64,000 nucleotides of DNA from Bemisia tabaci (Eukaryota; Arthropoda; Insecta; Hemiptera; Aleyrodidae). The DNA lies in NCBI RefSeq assembly GCF_918797505.1, contig NC_092793.1:65281660-65345659 (forward strand), in the 5' to 3' direction. Of the stretch, positions 10,998 to 21,870 are shown piece by piece. The notes beneath the pieces are model-generated. The model did not search any database, was not told the DNA's origin, and was given only the letters and a program-made list of their open reading frames with translations. The position numbers and the translations under genes are program-made. The number at the start of each line of letters is the position of its first letter. Positions within the stretch are counted from its first letter, which is position 1.

Positions 10998-13287
10998 AAA
11001 AAAAAAAAATTAAATTGGAGTGGATACTTTGAAACGCAGCATTGTAGATACGTGGTTTTGCACATTGGCCATCGATATCTTCTAATCGAGTCATGCTGAT
11101 TATCAGGACTTTCTTCTGGAGAGGCAATGAATGGAAAGCGTTATGATGCCATAATTATACTTTTCTAAAAAATATGCACTTACTGCCAATACTTTTGATG
11201 TAAAAAAGGGGAATTTTCAATCTCCCAGGTTGAGCATCTCACGGGGAAAAAGCCCAGAGGTTTCATTCCTGCAATTCGAACTTGAGACAAATCCTACGAA
11301 ACGTTTCGCGGAGACATCTCCGTATGGAAAAGCCATACTCTGGTGACTGTTTTGATGGAAAGAGTGATTTGTGCGCTGCTTCATTTTCACCGTGCAATTT
11401 GAACTGCAGTGAGGACAGGGAGCAACTATAATATCTTGTCTTGTGCTGTAAGTTTAAGAGCTCACTCAAGATTTGACATTCCTGCCACCGCGAAGCTTAT
11501 TATTGGTGCGATGTCAATGGATAAAAACTATATTGCTGATGGTGCCATAAAGTTGCCTATCTGGGTTTGAAGTTTTGAACACTTGACCAAAGTGTCTGCC
11601 TAACTTCCCTAAGCACACGAACAGGGCCACCATGCTCATTAAAATAAATTTGAGGTACATTCAATTGCAGAATGGAAATCCACCATCTCTGGATTGCACC
11701 ATTCGAGAGTTCGTGTTCTCGTTCATTTATAATCCAATACTTGCGATTGCTCACTTTAAAAGGAATTAAATACTCATTTGACAACCTCACAACTTGAACA
11801 AAGGAATTATTGATAAAATTGATGAAATAGGATATAATAAATTCACGCAAATCACGTAATTTCGTAGTTAATCAAACTTGCGAGGGAGTTCCCACGCGAA
11901 AATTTGTTGAGAATATGAAGAAAGTAATTTGAATCCACATTTCAGAATAGCAAAATTCCTGCGGTCCATTCCATCCCCCATTTTCTATATCCAAATATTT
12001 TTGAATATTTGTCAAGTCAGGTGAAATTTTTTTTTTTTCGTTGCTCTCCTTTTATATTTCCCTCAACGGCGAGTTTAAAGAGTATTTCACAAAATATGTG
12101 AGATTTTTTACATTTATATTGATGCTTCGAGGTACTACTTGATATTTCTCATACAACTATACTATTCCTCTGGAATAATCAATTTGTAAGCTCAAAATTA
12201 TTGGATTTTAAATCCTTTTTATTTGATACAAATGGCCTCTCAGGAAATATTTTTCAGCCATTGCTCATTCTCTTGAACAGCGAATTATGCACACGCGTAT
12301 AATTTCGTAAATGGAAAAAAAAGTATGGACACCTGTTCGAGTTTATGAGGTTTTAAATCCACTTCACCTCCTTAAGAACATCTTTGCCAAATCTGGATTT
12401 CCAAATTTGTTTCACAGGTGGATTTTCGATCTGAACTTCAAATGATTTATACTTTGATTTAATTCCACATCAGTACCTAATATTTATTTGTATGAATTAT
12501 TAGAATAAATGAATGTTATAACTGATCGGGTTTTCTTTCAGGATTGTCTGCATGTGGAAAAAATTTTCTTGAGCAAATTTTGAAGGTATTAAAAGGTCAA
12601 ACTACAAGCAGCTATCGTTGATACAAAGACACAATTCTCTGTGACCAGATGAAATACGTATTACATATACCGATGGCGTATACTTGGTCTTATTAAGCAT
12701 TCTTCATTCGAGGGAGATCTGTAAGGTAAGAGCATATATTTATGTTATTTTGCTGATCGAAAAAATCCACCTTTTTATGTTATAACGCAGGAAAAGAAAG
12801 GAAATATTATCCTCTGACTAAAGTTTTTTCAACAAAAAAGTATTGGTAAAGATATTGGAAGTTTGGATAGCGCTTTGAAAGCATCGAGAAATTTAAGGGT
12901 GAAATTCTTAGCGCATCAATATTTCTTTTTTAAACTGCAAATATTTGATAAGACACGAGTAACTTGAAGTTTACTTGAAAAATGGATTTTTCGCATTTTT
13001 ATATCGCATTCATATCACGCAGAGGAGGGAAAAAGATAAAAACCAAATCCTCTGAACACTCTGAAAGCGCGGGTGATTTTCATGATTTGCTACATTTGAC
13101 GAATAAAAATTACGAAGTCGCAAGAAATTTGAATACATAAATTTAAAAGTTGTCTCGCATTTGGATTTTTATTTTGTTTTTAACTGATTTTTAGGCATGG
13201 ACTCTCTTTGGATTCTGATGTGAGAAGAAAACTTGACTGGAGGTGACTGATAGTGTTGCATCGTGTATTTGGAATTTGCATCAGTAA
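9345..13287. other. No supported gene; mixed-composition then AT-rich DNA
   Basis: The first 700 bases are somewhat GC-richer and have overlapping open frames of about 110 codons on both strands, which argues against coding. From 10 kb onward the sequence is AT-rich with a poly-A run. A 97-codon minus-strand frame (11557-11850) looks mildly protein-like but has no start context, splice sites or domain that I can defend. Confidence 0.45.
10960..11009. repeat. Poly-A tract of about 50 bp with one G interruption
   Basis: Twenty-five A residues, one G, then about 24 more A residues. It could be the tail of an old retroposed sequence on the + strand, but nothing recognisable lies upstream. Confidence 0.9.
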
Positions 13288-13305
13288 AAAGAAGAAAAAA
13301 ACAGG

Positions 13306-13676
13306 ATGTGCGATGACTTTTGCATATCGAGTGTGTTCACAGACAAGATCCGTGAATATATGATGCGCGAAACAGATGAGCCTTCACCGGAAAGAGCGGT
13401 AGCCGAGACCTCATCAGCGAAGAAGGTCTCGACTTGGTTGAACCAAGATGTCCAAGGTACACGGGAAAAGGAAGGCGTGACCCCGATCATTTTGAGGGGC
13501 TGCCTCCCCCTGGCTGGAGCCACTCGGCCGGAACTGGCCGAACAAGCAGACGATGCAGTCGTCACAACGACTTTTCAGGAGCCCAGCACGGTCGTCTACA
13601 TTTTCGAGTCACCGCAAGATGCCGACAGGTGGAGGGGAAAGATCCGACTCAGTGACTCTAATTCCCGTATAAAAAG
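13306..13676 (+). CDS. Probable coding exon of an unrecognised protein
   Basis: An ATG-led frame of 123 complete codons runs to 13674 and ends in the donor AAAAAG|GTAGGT at 13676/13677. The in-frame stop just beyond (13678-13680) would then be intronic. AG at 13303-13304 could be an acceptor, but it lacks a pyrimidine tract. TCAGTA at 13281 resembles an arthropod initiator, so this may instead be a first coding exon. The predicted peptide is mixed and soluble-looking, with segments such as STWLNQDVQGTREKEGV and YIFESPQDADRWRGK. I recognise no domain. The downstream exon was not found. The alternative is a chance open frame in a locally GC-richer stretch. Confidence 0.4.
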
Positions 13677-13964
13677 GTAGGTAATTCATAGTGCAAATAG
13701 CCAAGCTCCCAATCTTCACCCATGCATACCCTCATGTGCCCAGGGCCGAATTTTGTTGGTTCTTCCACCGTGCTTAAATCCATTTAGGACGAGACTCCAC
13801 TCAAGTCCGACTTAAGACCGATTGTAAGACCTCTGGTCAGGTGCTTGTCAAAGTGGTGGTTTGAACTGACCAGAGCTTGACCAGAGGTAGGTGTGTATAA
13901 CTCCCGGTTTTCTTCAGGTCAATTCCCTGTCAGCTTTTGTTCCTCCTCGCAAACCAGTAGTTAG

Positions 13965-14215
13965 GCTAATGAAGAATTTGCATGCAAATGTTTTATTGCT
14001 TCATCTGAAAGTGCTGAAAGAGCTGATTTCACAGTATTTTTTTTTTCCTCATATGGGAAATAGTATAAAAATAGATTTAAAAGTGAGAAAATTCACCGCC
14101 TGGTTACGTCATCTGGCGGCATTTCCCATTTAAACACACGCATTTTAGCAGATTAGATCATTTTGTCATATCTTCTCCACTAATTGTTCAATTCATGAAC
14201 CAAGGGTATCCTCGT
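13965..14215. repeat. Interspersed repeat (family I), copy without insertion
   Basis: The landmarks AAAATAGATT, AGTGAGAAAATTCACCGCC, GACGTCAT-like GTTACGTCATC, CATTTAAAC, ATTTTAGCAGATTAGA, TCATATCTTCTCC and CCAAGGGTAT recur in the same order at 27955-28500. There they are interrupted by a 282-bp element, so this copy shows the uninterrupted site. Confidence 0.6.
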
Positions 14216-14311
14216 GTTCAGTTCACTCAATACCGCAACCCCTGCTACACCCGGAACCTTCGGCCTCTGATCCAACTCTGTAGCCTGTAAGTACGGCTTT
14301 TGCAGCCGGAG

Positions 14312-14342
<31 letters not shown>

Positions 14343-14681
14343 ATAATGCCATGTGGACTCGTTTAAGATAAGTCCTTCTCAATACCGCAAATAATTAAAA
14401 GTACGACTAACAATAAGAGAAAAAGGCAAACTTTTTTTGTGAAATTTGTCTGTCTCGTTTTCAACTTAACAAAAAAAATATTTTTGGGCGTATTTCGGGG
14501 ACAGCAAAAATGTGACGTGAATATCGCAAAAGTTTCGTAGATTCGAGCCAAACAATGCCCGATTGTGAGTGGAATGTACTCAAGTTTTTGGGCGATTACG
14601 AACGAACTGAACGAACCTAGTGCCTTCAAACGCGAATGATACCACTAAACAAACATCTCTCTCCTCAGTACTGCACGAAAA

Positions 14682-14722
14682 CGCCGCGCCGCGCCGCGCC
14701 GCGCCGCGCCGCGCCGCGCCGT
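14682..14722. repeat. CGCCG pentanucleotide microsatellite
   Basis: About eight perfect copies of a 5-bp GC-only unit in otherwise mixed sequence. Confidence 0.85.
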
Positions 14723-14820
14723 GCACCGCCAGCCGCCAGCACCGTCTCACCGCGTGCTCAGCACAACTTGAGCTAACCGGCCTCACCGAGCCAAACAGTT
14801 ACGTTGTGCTAATTCAGTGA

Positions 14821-15010
14821 CTGTTAAAAATTTGAACAAACTGATTGCGGTGGACGGTTGCACCAAACAGCATGTCTCTGTGAGGGAAAATTGTGCTCAT
14901 GTGAGCTTTTCCCCTCTGTATTGAGATTTTGAGATTTTCAGCTTTATGCTGAATTTTTAACCTACATTGGCTACAAAACTCAAACATATTGCAAATTGAT
15001 GGTTAATGAT
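14821..15010. repeat. Interspersed repeat (family K), copy 1
   Basis: It shares CTGATTGCGGTGGACG, then ACCAAACAGCAT, TGTGCTCATGTGAGCTTTT, TTTGAGATTTTCAGCTTTA and GCTGAATTTTTAAC with 33300-33660. The second copy carries extra sequence between the first two landmarks. Confidence 0.6.
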
Positions 15011-15931
15011 ATTAACTGCCGAAAAACTCCATTCAATTTTGAATTATTTTATTCCTAGAGAGGTGCTACGTGTTCTAACAAATGCAGTGGTAGGTTAACA
15101 GTTTCAATGCATGAGTGACGTATTTGCTTGGCAGGACTAATGCAAAGATCATAAATTACCTCCCAGCAAAAAAACAGTTCAGAAGTAAGACCCAAATTTC
15201 TGAGGGATGGAAGTTAGAAGCGTCCTAAGTGCCGTCAAGTGTTGTTAATGTTGTAAACAGCGTAAACAATTTTTAAAGGCTTCGTCTTAAATATCTTATT
15301 ATTAGAGTTTTTTCCCTTTGATTTTAATCTTCATTTAGAGACGAAGTTGATGACACCTTTTGCCACTAGATATGCGTGGAATGTAAGGGACAATAACTTG
15401 TAGACTTTACCAACGGCTTATATCGTGCAAGGTGTATTGTGTTCCTTCTCTTCATGAACGTAATGCTTATTTAATGCATATCCCTTGATGTGAGGGGACT
15501 ACCAGGAAATCTGTAAGTTTCCGGCGCGGCAAGGCCACGGACATAACTAAAGCAAGAAAGAAAAAATGAAAGAAAACAAAAAGAGAAAGAGTACGTTTTG
15601 ACTTCATAAAGTTTTGAACGGCTTATTTCAAACATTTGCCATTTTTCAGAATAAAAACGCTCTACATACGCACCACCTGTAATAAGATCACTGTCACACG
15701 AGGAAGGTCAAAGAAATTGGGCGAGAAATAATTTTTTTTTTTTTTTTAAATTATTGGTGGATAGACGCCCTTCCACAAAACCGCTAAGTCCTGCCATTTC
15801 CATCAGTATTATGACAGTTAAATAGCATACGTTTTCTATGACTAGAGGCCTGTGGCCGCTACGCGGCCGCCAACCACTGAGAAAAGCTATGCGTAAAAAA
15901 TAGTAAAACAACCACGTTCAAGTTATTTAAG

Positions 15932-16655
15932 CAGTGGCGTAACGGACTTCCGCTGGGCCCTCCTGCAAAATTTTTTCTAGGGGCCTCCTAAGTCGATAAA
16001 ATTCCAAAATTATCCCCCCCTCTCCCTTCCTCACCCCTTCCCGTTTTTTCTCGTATGGTCTAGGCCCGCAACCCGAAAATTTTTGAGAAAATCAGCCTTA
16101 ACCACCAAAAAATCAAAGTAGGCAAGCTTATATCTTTTTACCTTTAGGTATGGTATGTGCAGGATTTAGCCTTCTTTTACTTTATGTTCTGAGGTGGACT
16201 TTGATTCACTTGCATGTTTGCGCAAATAAATATATTTAAAAAAAAATAAAAACGTAAAAGTACCCGATTAAATGGAGCCCCTAAAAGATCAATGATCTAA
16301 AGGAAGGCGGGGGCTCAGCCCAGGCCCATGAATCAAAGGGCCCCCGAGGCTTTTAGATTCTTGGGCCTCCCAAAACCCGAAATACGAAAAGTGGAATCAT
16401 TGAGTGGACATGGGAAGGCAGGGGCCCTCCAGTAAACAAAAAGTTAGGAACAGTCCAAGAAAAGTATGAAAAACCCCGAGCTAACAATAAAAATCAAAGG
16501 AAGAAGCCCCATCTCGATAAGTAAAGGCCCAAAGTTTGAAACCAAAGCTGAGGATCAAAGAGAGAGAGAGAGAAAAATTCCGGCGGCCGAGGGCCCCCTA
16601 GGCGCCAGGGCCCCCCTGCATAGCAGGGTCTGCGGGGGCGCCCGTTACGCCACTG
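15932..16655. mobile_element. hAT-like non-autonomous element, 724 bp
   Basis: The terminal inverted repeats are CAGTGGCGTAACGG at the left and its complement CCGTTACGCCACTG at the right. They are flanked by the perfect 8-bp duplication TATTTAAG (15924-15931 and 16656-16663). CAGTGGCGTAAC ends with 8-bp duplications are classic hAT signatures. The interior is rich in GGGCC/GGCCC runs and carries no transposase frame. Confidence 0.88.
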
Positions 16656-16679
16656 TATTTAAGAAACGAATGGATTCAA

Positions 16680-17665
16680 AAGCCGGCGGGTGCAAGCGAA
16701 AGAGAGCATATTTGTCTCTGATTGCAACGTTAAATATTAATTTTTATGTTTTATTTTTGTACACCGTTTTTAAAACGCTATGCACACAGGTTTTCCACGA
16801 ATTTTCCTAAATGATCTCCAATGTAACCATAGAAAATTTCGACGCGATCTTTTCGTTCATTCTATTTTTTTTAATGTAACAAAACAAAAAGAGGAAATAT
16901 CTTCCGAGTGTCTGAATCGTTACAATGAGCACGCATATTTTCCCTTTACTTATGGTAAAAACCGAAACAGAGAGGCAAGAATGATGACACGTATTCCTAG
17001 TTTAACGGTGACTTTAGAGTCGCGCGAGCCAGGCAAGGGAACGCGGTGGAGTCATCTTTGCAGTGTGACGCGCCTTCCATTCGGCTAGCGGCAATATGCC
17101 TACACCCATGGTCGAATAGTTATCTCGTTACGCCTGCCGTAAAATTGAAATAAAAAATCGACGCCTGCGCGCGGAAAAAAGGCGTTCTTATCTCCTATTG
17201 CAACGTTGCAAATCTCTACTCATTTTTTTTATTGTCAATCAATTTTTTTTAAAAAAAAAGCTACACACAGTTTTTGTAGAAGTTTCCGAGAAATCCCCGG
17301 AATGATTTGAAATAAAACCACAAAAAATTTCGACGCGATATTTCCATTAGTTCTGTTTTCTTTTTATTAAACCAAAATTAATTTTACAAGAATCAAGTTT
17401 CAGAATTGCTGCATCGTTTAAACATCGTCCGAGTTGCTGGATCGTTGCAATTAAGATACTTATTTACCCTTTAATTGTGGCAAAAACCGGACTGGAGACG
17501 TCAAAAAGAATGACGCGTGGTCCTAGTTTAGCGGCCATTTTAGCGTCGCGCAAGCCAGGAAAGGGAGCTCAGTCGAGTGTCGAGTCACCTTCACAATGCG
17601 ATGTGCTTTCAATCCAGGTAGCGGCAATGTGCCTGTGCCCGTAGTCGAGCAGTTATCGCTAAAAA
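16680..17665. repeat. Diverged tandem duplication of about 500 bp
   Basis: Segments at about 16680-17140 and 17165-17665 share landmarks in order: ATTGCAACGTT, CACACAG, AAAATTTCGACGCGAT, CCCTTTA, GGCAAAAACCG-like, CCTAGTTTA, GCGTCGCGC-like, TAGCGGCAAT(A/G)TGCC and GTCGA(A/G)(T/C)AGTTATC. Copies are clearly diverged. Neither has a convincing coding frame. Confidence 0.6.
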
Positions 17666-17676
17666 CTCTCGCATTG

Positions 17677-17835
17677 CGTTTGGTGCAATGTAAGAAGTAT
17701 TCACGCAGTCTTGTAGGCGCTAATTTGTCCTCGACTCCGACCGCACTGTTTGGCGCAATGCGCGAAGTATTCCAGCAGTCTTGCAGGCGCTGTGGTGAGT
17801 TTAACGCCGACCGCACCGTGTTCGGCGCGATTATT
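17677..17835. repeat. Minisatellite (about 70-bp unit), locus 1
   Basis: Two units contain G(T/C)GCAATG, then GAAGTATTC, GCAGTCTTG(T/C)AGGCGCT and CCGACCGCAC at 70-bp spacing. The same unit occurs at 32351-32545 and, inverted, at 53187-53403. Confidence 0.75.
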
Positions 17836-18639
17836 CGAATTCGCGTTAGGATAATCGCGCCATTGAAAAATAGGGCTTAAAAGGCCCATGTTGTGTTTTG
17901 ACGCCGTATGAGCAGTCCAACGTTGCTTCGTTTCTCTCTATAAAACATTTTTGCTGAAAAAAGTTAGAAAAGTTTTCTATGTTCGCTTGTTTAGATTGAA
18001 TGGACCATTAGACAAGTTAAGAATTTAAACACTCTGATACATGATTCTTCAACAGAATTTCACGCAGAACACGACTCGCGCAACGAAAACTACTGAAGTC
18101 AACTTCTAGCTCAGCTATTAACGTTTTTACCTACCTCCCTGGCTATGCTTATGCTGGAGGTATACAGGAAATGTTCGAATGGGGAATTTTATATAGCCCT
18201 GGTGATCAGTTCACTTTATCCTTTGATGATCCAAAAGTTATTACCGAAATTTTAAAGCGAGGTAAACTCCTGGTCTCCGACGTAAATAGTATAGTTATAC
18301 TGATGGTTGTAATAAATGAACTAACTATAGTATACCTAGGACCTGGAAACTAAGATCTACCTTGACCTCTCAACTCTGCATGATTAGGTACCTGTGAGAT
18401 ATCTTATGCGTTGGTCCAACCGTATCGACAGATGATAGGACCATGTTTTGTTTTTCCAGTCAGTAGGTACTTATTGGGTGGGTGCGTTGAGTATGATTCG
18501 AAAATCAGCGACTTGTACCCAAAGCTAACGTATGTAGAGGGGGCGAAAAGAGGTGACCATTTTTGCATTGCACTCGTTGTAGTCGCTGTTCATTTATAGC
18601 GAGGCCGAGGAAGGGTGAGCTTTGGGAGTGGTTTGGAGA
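17836..18639. other. No supported gene
   Basis: Mixed AT-rich sequence between the minisatellite and the THAP gene promoter. Open frames are around 60 codons and unremarkable. Confidence 0.5.
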
Positions 18640-18890
18640 AGAAGGGATGATGCACCGGCCGACGCCGACCTCATGGGTAGAAGGGTGCGGAGGGCGAGAA
18701 GACGCCAGCAGCGAAGACTTTTCCATCCATGCAGCCAGCGCAGCGCCTTGTGCTAGCGCCATGAGGGAGAGGTTGCCTCGCTCATTACGTCACTTGGTAC
18801 CTAGCCCCGCCCTTCCTCAGCTGCACACTCACACACTCACCTCCTCGGCCGGTTCATCGTTCGAGTCAGCATTTACGTTTTCAGTGAGAT
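18640..18890 (+). promoter_or_regulatory. CpG-rich candidate promoter of the THAP gene
   Basis: GC and CpG content rise sharply, with a GC-box-like CCCCGCCCTTCC near 18808. TCAGTG at 18881-18886 matches the arthropod initiator consensus TCAGTY, and a weaker TCAGCA lies at 18866. No TATA box lies about 30 bp upstream. Transcription is expected to start near 18883 and run right into the THAP coding exon. Confidence 0.4.
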
Positions 18891-19750
18891 CCCCTCGTTC
18901 CGCGAACGCGTATCGGCGTTTCAGACCTCGTTTCCCCCTCCCAGTTTCCCCGTTAGTCGCGATTTTAGTGCCCTGCGGATACGTGTTTCTTGAATTTTAG
19001 TGTTTTTAACGTGTTGAAACCTATTTCATTACCGAGTGCGCCGGTAATAACTCATTGTTCAACGTTGAGGACTGGTGCTTTTACCAAAGTCCCCAAGACA
19101 ACGCGAGTTGCTCTTCCTTGAAGATCACCTGTGCTCTACAGAGTTCTCAGTCCTCCCCTTATCTCAGTTTCGCGAAAGTCTATTATCCGTTCGTTGCTTT
19201 CGTTCAGTGGTTCTACGCAGTATCTGTCAAACCGATTTCTCTCTGAACTGTCACATACTGGTCTTGAATTCTCGGTTTTGCATCTTGAGATCGGCTCGCC
19301 GGGAATACGGTCTGTTTTTTTCCTTGTGATTGCAAAGTGCAAGCGTTCAAGATGCTATAATGCACTTATCCTAAGTGATCGCGATCGGTTTTTTAGCTTT
19401 TCGCATAGTTGGGTGCTTGGTCCAATTCACATTTGTTTACGGCGAGGATCTAATGGTAGAATTTTCATGAGATTCATTCAATGTTTTATTTATCAGATGG
19501 CCGCGATGCATCCTAACCCTAAAATTAACCCTCCAAGAGGTTCGTTTGTTTTGTTTAGATGCCCAACACATTCATCTCTAGACGTACTTACTCATGTGTT
19601 TTCTTTGTGACAAGAGAAATTATTGAAATGTAAACTGCTCCGGCGGTTCTACTCTGTGTAAGTTTTTAGCTGTTCGGATCACTATTTTTATGAAATTTTT
19701 TTGGGCTAGAGTAAGACGAACATTAATCCTGGAACCCTTAAGGCAGGGCA
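18891..19750 (+). other. 5' leader of the THAP gene, possibly with an intron
   Basis: The stretch between the initiator-like site and the THAP start codon holds several upstream ATGs and a 159-codon frame (19131-19610) with no recognisable domain. CTTAAGGCAG just before the start codon could serve as an acceptor, and AAGAGGTTCG near 19540 as a donor. The leader may therefore be spliced, removing most upstream ATGs. Confidence 0.35.
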
Positions 19751-20280
19751 ATGCCGCAATGTGCTGTTACAACATGTCGAAATGCCTATCATAGAACGAG
19801 GGGGAAAGTGTGTTATCATCGGTTTCCTCAAGAGGAAGACGTGCGTGATAAGTGGATAAAAATCATCGGCTGTAATGACTCCAAAAAGCCCCTGAACCTT
19901 ACCTCTGCACGCGTGTGCTCATTACACTTCTCTCCTGCTTGCTACGATCGTGACATAACCCACGAATTATTCGGTCTGCCCGAGAGGAAACGCCTAAGGA
20001 AAGGAGCTGTACCGGATCGTCATATTCCGAAACAACCTTCTCAGAGAGGTAAAAACCGATCCAATCCCAGCACTGGAAGTCGAACAAACAGTGGTGGGAG
20101 AAAAACTGCAGTGTCGCGCAGAAAACCAAAGTTTGACTCGGATATATATATTGACATTACTTCGTTCGGGAAGATAATAAATAAAGTGATTGTTCCAGAG
20201 ATTACTGTTGATGTTAGTCAGTTAACCAACAATTCCTTCGGCGTTTTGATTGCCCTCGGACTTCATCCTAACCCTGAAAG
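19751..20280 (+). CDS. THAP-domain zinc-finger protein, main coding exon
   Basis: The start at 19751 gives MPQCAVTTC, the usual THAP beginning. The C2CH zinc ligands are Cys4, Cys9, Cys56 and His59 (VCSLHF). Other THAP hallmarks are FP at 25-26, Trp35 and the AVP box at 86-88 (GAVPDRHIPK). THAP domains bind zinc and specific DNA, so a DNA-binding regulator is likely; a domesticated transposase origin is known for some family members. After residue 95 the chain is basic and Ser/Arg/Lys-rich, then a short hydrophobic segment (about 130-170). No coiled coil follows the domain, unlike many THAP proteins. The frame would stop at 20282-20284, but AAAG|GTAATT at 20280/20281 is a good donor, so that stop is probably intronic. 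Confidence 0.85.
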
Positions 20281-20970
20281 GTAATTTCTTCCCTTAATCA
20301 ACAATCTAATATAACTCTGTACTTATTGTAGGCCTTTACTAAATGACAGAATTGGCAAAGGCCTCTTATTGCTATAGGAAATTGTATCAAAACCTTGTGT
20401 CACTGTGTTCAACACAAGGCTCAATCTTGTGTGTGTGTTGTAGAGCAAGCAAAAATTAAACGTGCCTGGCTCTTTGAAACATCCAAAGAAGTTTGAGACG
20501 GAGTCTCTATGATTTAGAGGGAAAATGCATCGAATATTGTTATTTGTGCTAATCATAGTCTAATTTTCAAGGTTTCTCTGATTGCATGTTCAGCATCGAT
20601 TCTTTCACAACCCTGAAGTATTTAGGTACATACTTACTCCATTAACTATGCATTTTTCTAGCATTTTTTTTTCGACTTCTACACATGTGCTGGATGAACA
20701 ACAGTGGGGTGCAGCATAATTCATTACTCCTATGGATGTCCACCTCTCAAATGCGGGTAACAGGAACCGTTAAGTAACTGTATTCCATAAGAATGCAACT
20801 GACCATGCTTAGGGACTGGCTAGCAATAAGTTCATTGTTCATCACCTTCTGTTGCGCCTGTATTGAAAGAAAGGACCCACATGGATTTGGATAACCTCCA
20901 ACTTCATGAGAAAATTTTGATCTCCTCTTAAATTACTTACTGATTTTTAGGTTCTGAAAATTCTTTTCAG

Positions 20971-21004
20971 GTACAGGCTTTCAAAGTATGCGGAAGTGAC
21001 ATAG
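20971..21004 (+). CDS. Probable last coding exon of the THAP gene
   Basis: TTCTTTTCAG|G at 20970/20971 is a good acceptor with a pyrimidine-rich lead. Joining it to the donor after 20280 keeps the phase, adds about ten residues (from RYRLSKY) and ends at TAG 21002-21004. The intron would be 690 bp. This is inferred from splice signals only. If it is not spliced, the protein stops at 20282. Confidence 0.45.
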
Positions 21005-21409
21005 TTGAAAGGAAGTATGAATATGAAAGGGTGGAAATCAGGGAGGCTTGATTGCTCTGCAACATTTCAAGGTTTCATCTTGGAACCTATTTTTTACTCA
21101 TCATCAGGAGTGTGTTCTATCGAAACAAATTCAGAAAATCATATATCGACGGTGAATGTCGGCAATCACATAACTCAGTTCGCGATGTTGCAGACTTCCT
21201 GTCATATTTTATTTTTTAAACAAAAAACTATTAAAGGGCAACTCTTTAAAACTGCCGTGAATTTTCTTCTCTGTGCAAAAAAAATTCTGCCAAAACTTCA
21301 AGGAATGATGTCAATTTGTTCCCCTTTAAAAATACAATGTAGAGGAGATTTTCAGACACCGCAAACGAGTTACATGTTTGCCAACTTACACCGTCGAAAT
21401 GTAGTATGA
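21005..21409 (+). other. 134-codon open extension in frame after the THAP gene stop
   Basis: Directly after TAG 21002-21004 the same frame stays open to TGA 21407-21409, six bases before AATAAA. No domain is recognisable. It may be 3' UTR that is open by chance, a readthrough extension, or sequence coded by an alternative splice. The tiny remaining 3' UTR if it were coding makes it worth noting. Confidence 0.3.
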
Positions 21410-21414
21410 TAAAA

Positions 21415-21420
21415 AATAAA
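21415..21420 (+). terminator. Polyadenylation signal AATAAA for the THAP gene
   Basis: A canonical AATAAA hexamer in A-rich sequence, about 410 bases after the inferred stop codon. Confidence 0.45.
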
Positions 21421-21686
21421 CATAAATTCTGCAACTATTCTGAGTTCATTTCTATATTGCTATTTTGAACTGTGCAATGTTGTGTGGCAATTAAGCTCCT
21501 CCGTTCCTAGGTATGACTTAATGTTTCCTGATATCAGTTGTGTCACTGCAAAGAAATTAATCGTTACCTAATCTGGTTTTTCCTTGTACTTACACTACAG
21601 AACAGACTTAGGCTGTAAACCTTAAAATAAGGAAATTCGTTGTTTAGATAAGTCGCGCCAAAGAATGGTTTTGGAGCCTTTAGACC

Positions 21687-21870
21687 ACCTCCCATGGTTA
21701 AGTGGTTGTAGCTAAGCTCTATGATCAGGAGAGCTCAAGCTCGCTCCTGGCTAGGCAACCCAAGTTTGATGGTCTCCAACATTAGTTGCCCGGGGCTGGT
21801 TGTTGAGGAGGTTTAAACTATAGACTCGGAATTAGCCCCTCTAGGATACCCACTTGAAGTTTTAAAAAAA
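21687..21870 (+). mobile_element. tRNA-derived SINE, copy 1
   Basis: The head has a box-A-like TGGTTAAGTGG and a decayed box B (AGCTCGCTCC), followed by a body shared with the minus-strand copy at 57563-57774: GTTTGATGGTCTC, AACTGGTTGTT-like GGCTGGTTGTT, TTAGCCC and ACTTGAAGT, and then an A-rich tail. Pol III promoter boxes plus an A-rich 3' end define a SINE. The decay of box B suggests an old copy. Confidence 0.7.

Larger units (their letters stand above)
14216..15931. other. No supported gene; simple repeats and repeat family K
   Basis: Contents are a poly-T run at 14311-14338, a five-base GCGCC-type microsatellite, a repeat-family fragment (14821-15010) and AT-rich DNA with another T run near 15731. 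The short open frames are not convincing. Confidence 0.5.

Noticed and set aside
11557..11850. 97-codon minus-strand frame with protein-like composition
   Set aside because: The length is within chance for this much sequence, and there are no splice signals or recognisable domain.
19131..19610. 159-codon frame upstream of the THAP gene
   Set aside because: It lies in the probable leader, has mixed low-complexity composition and no recognised domain. It is more likely untranslated or an upstream frame.
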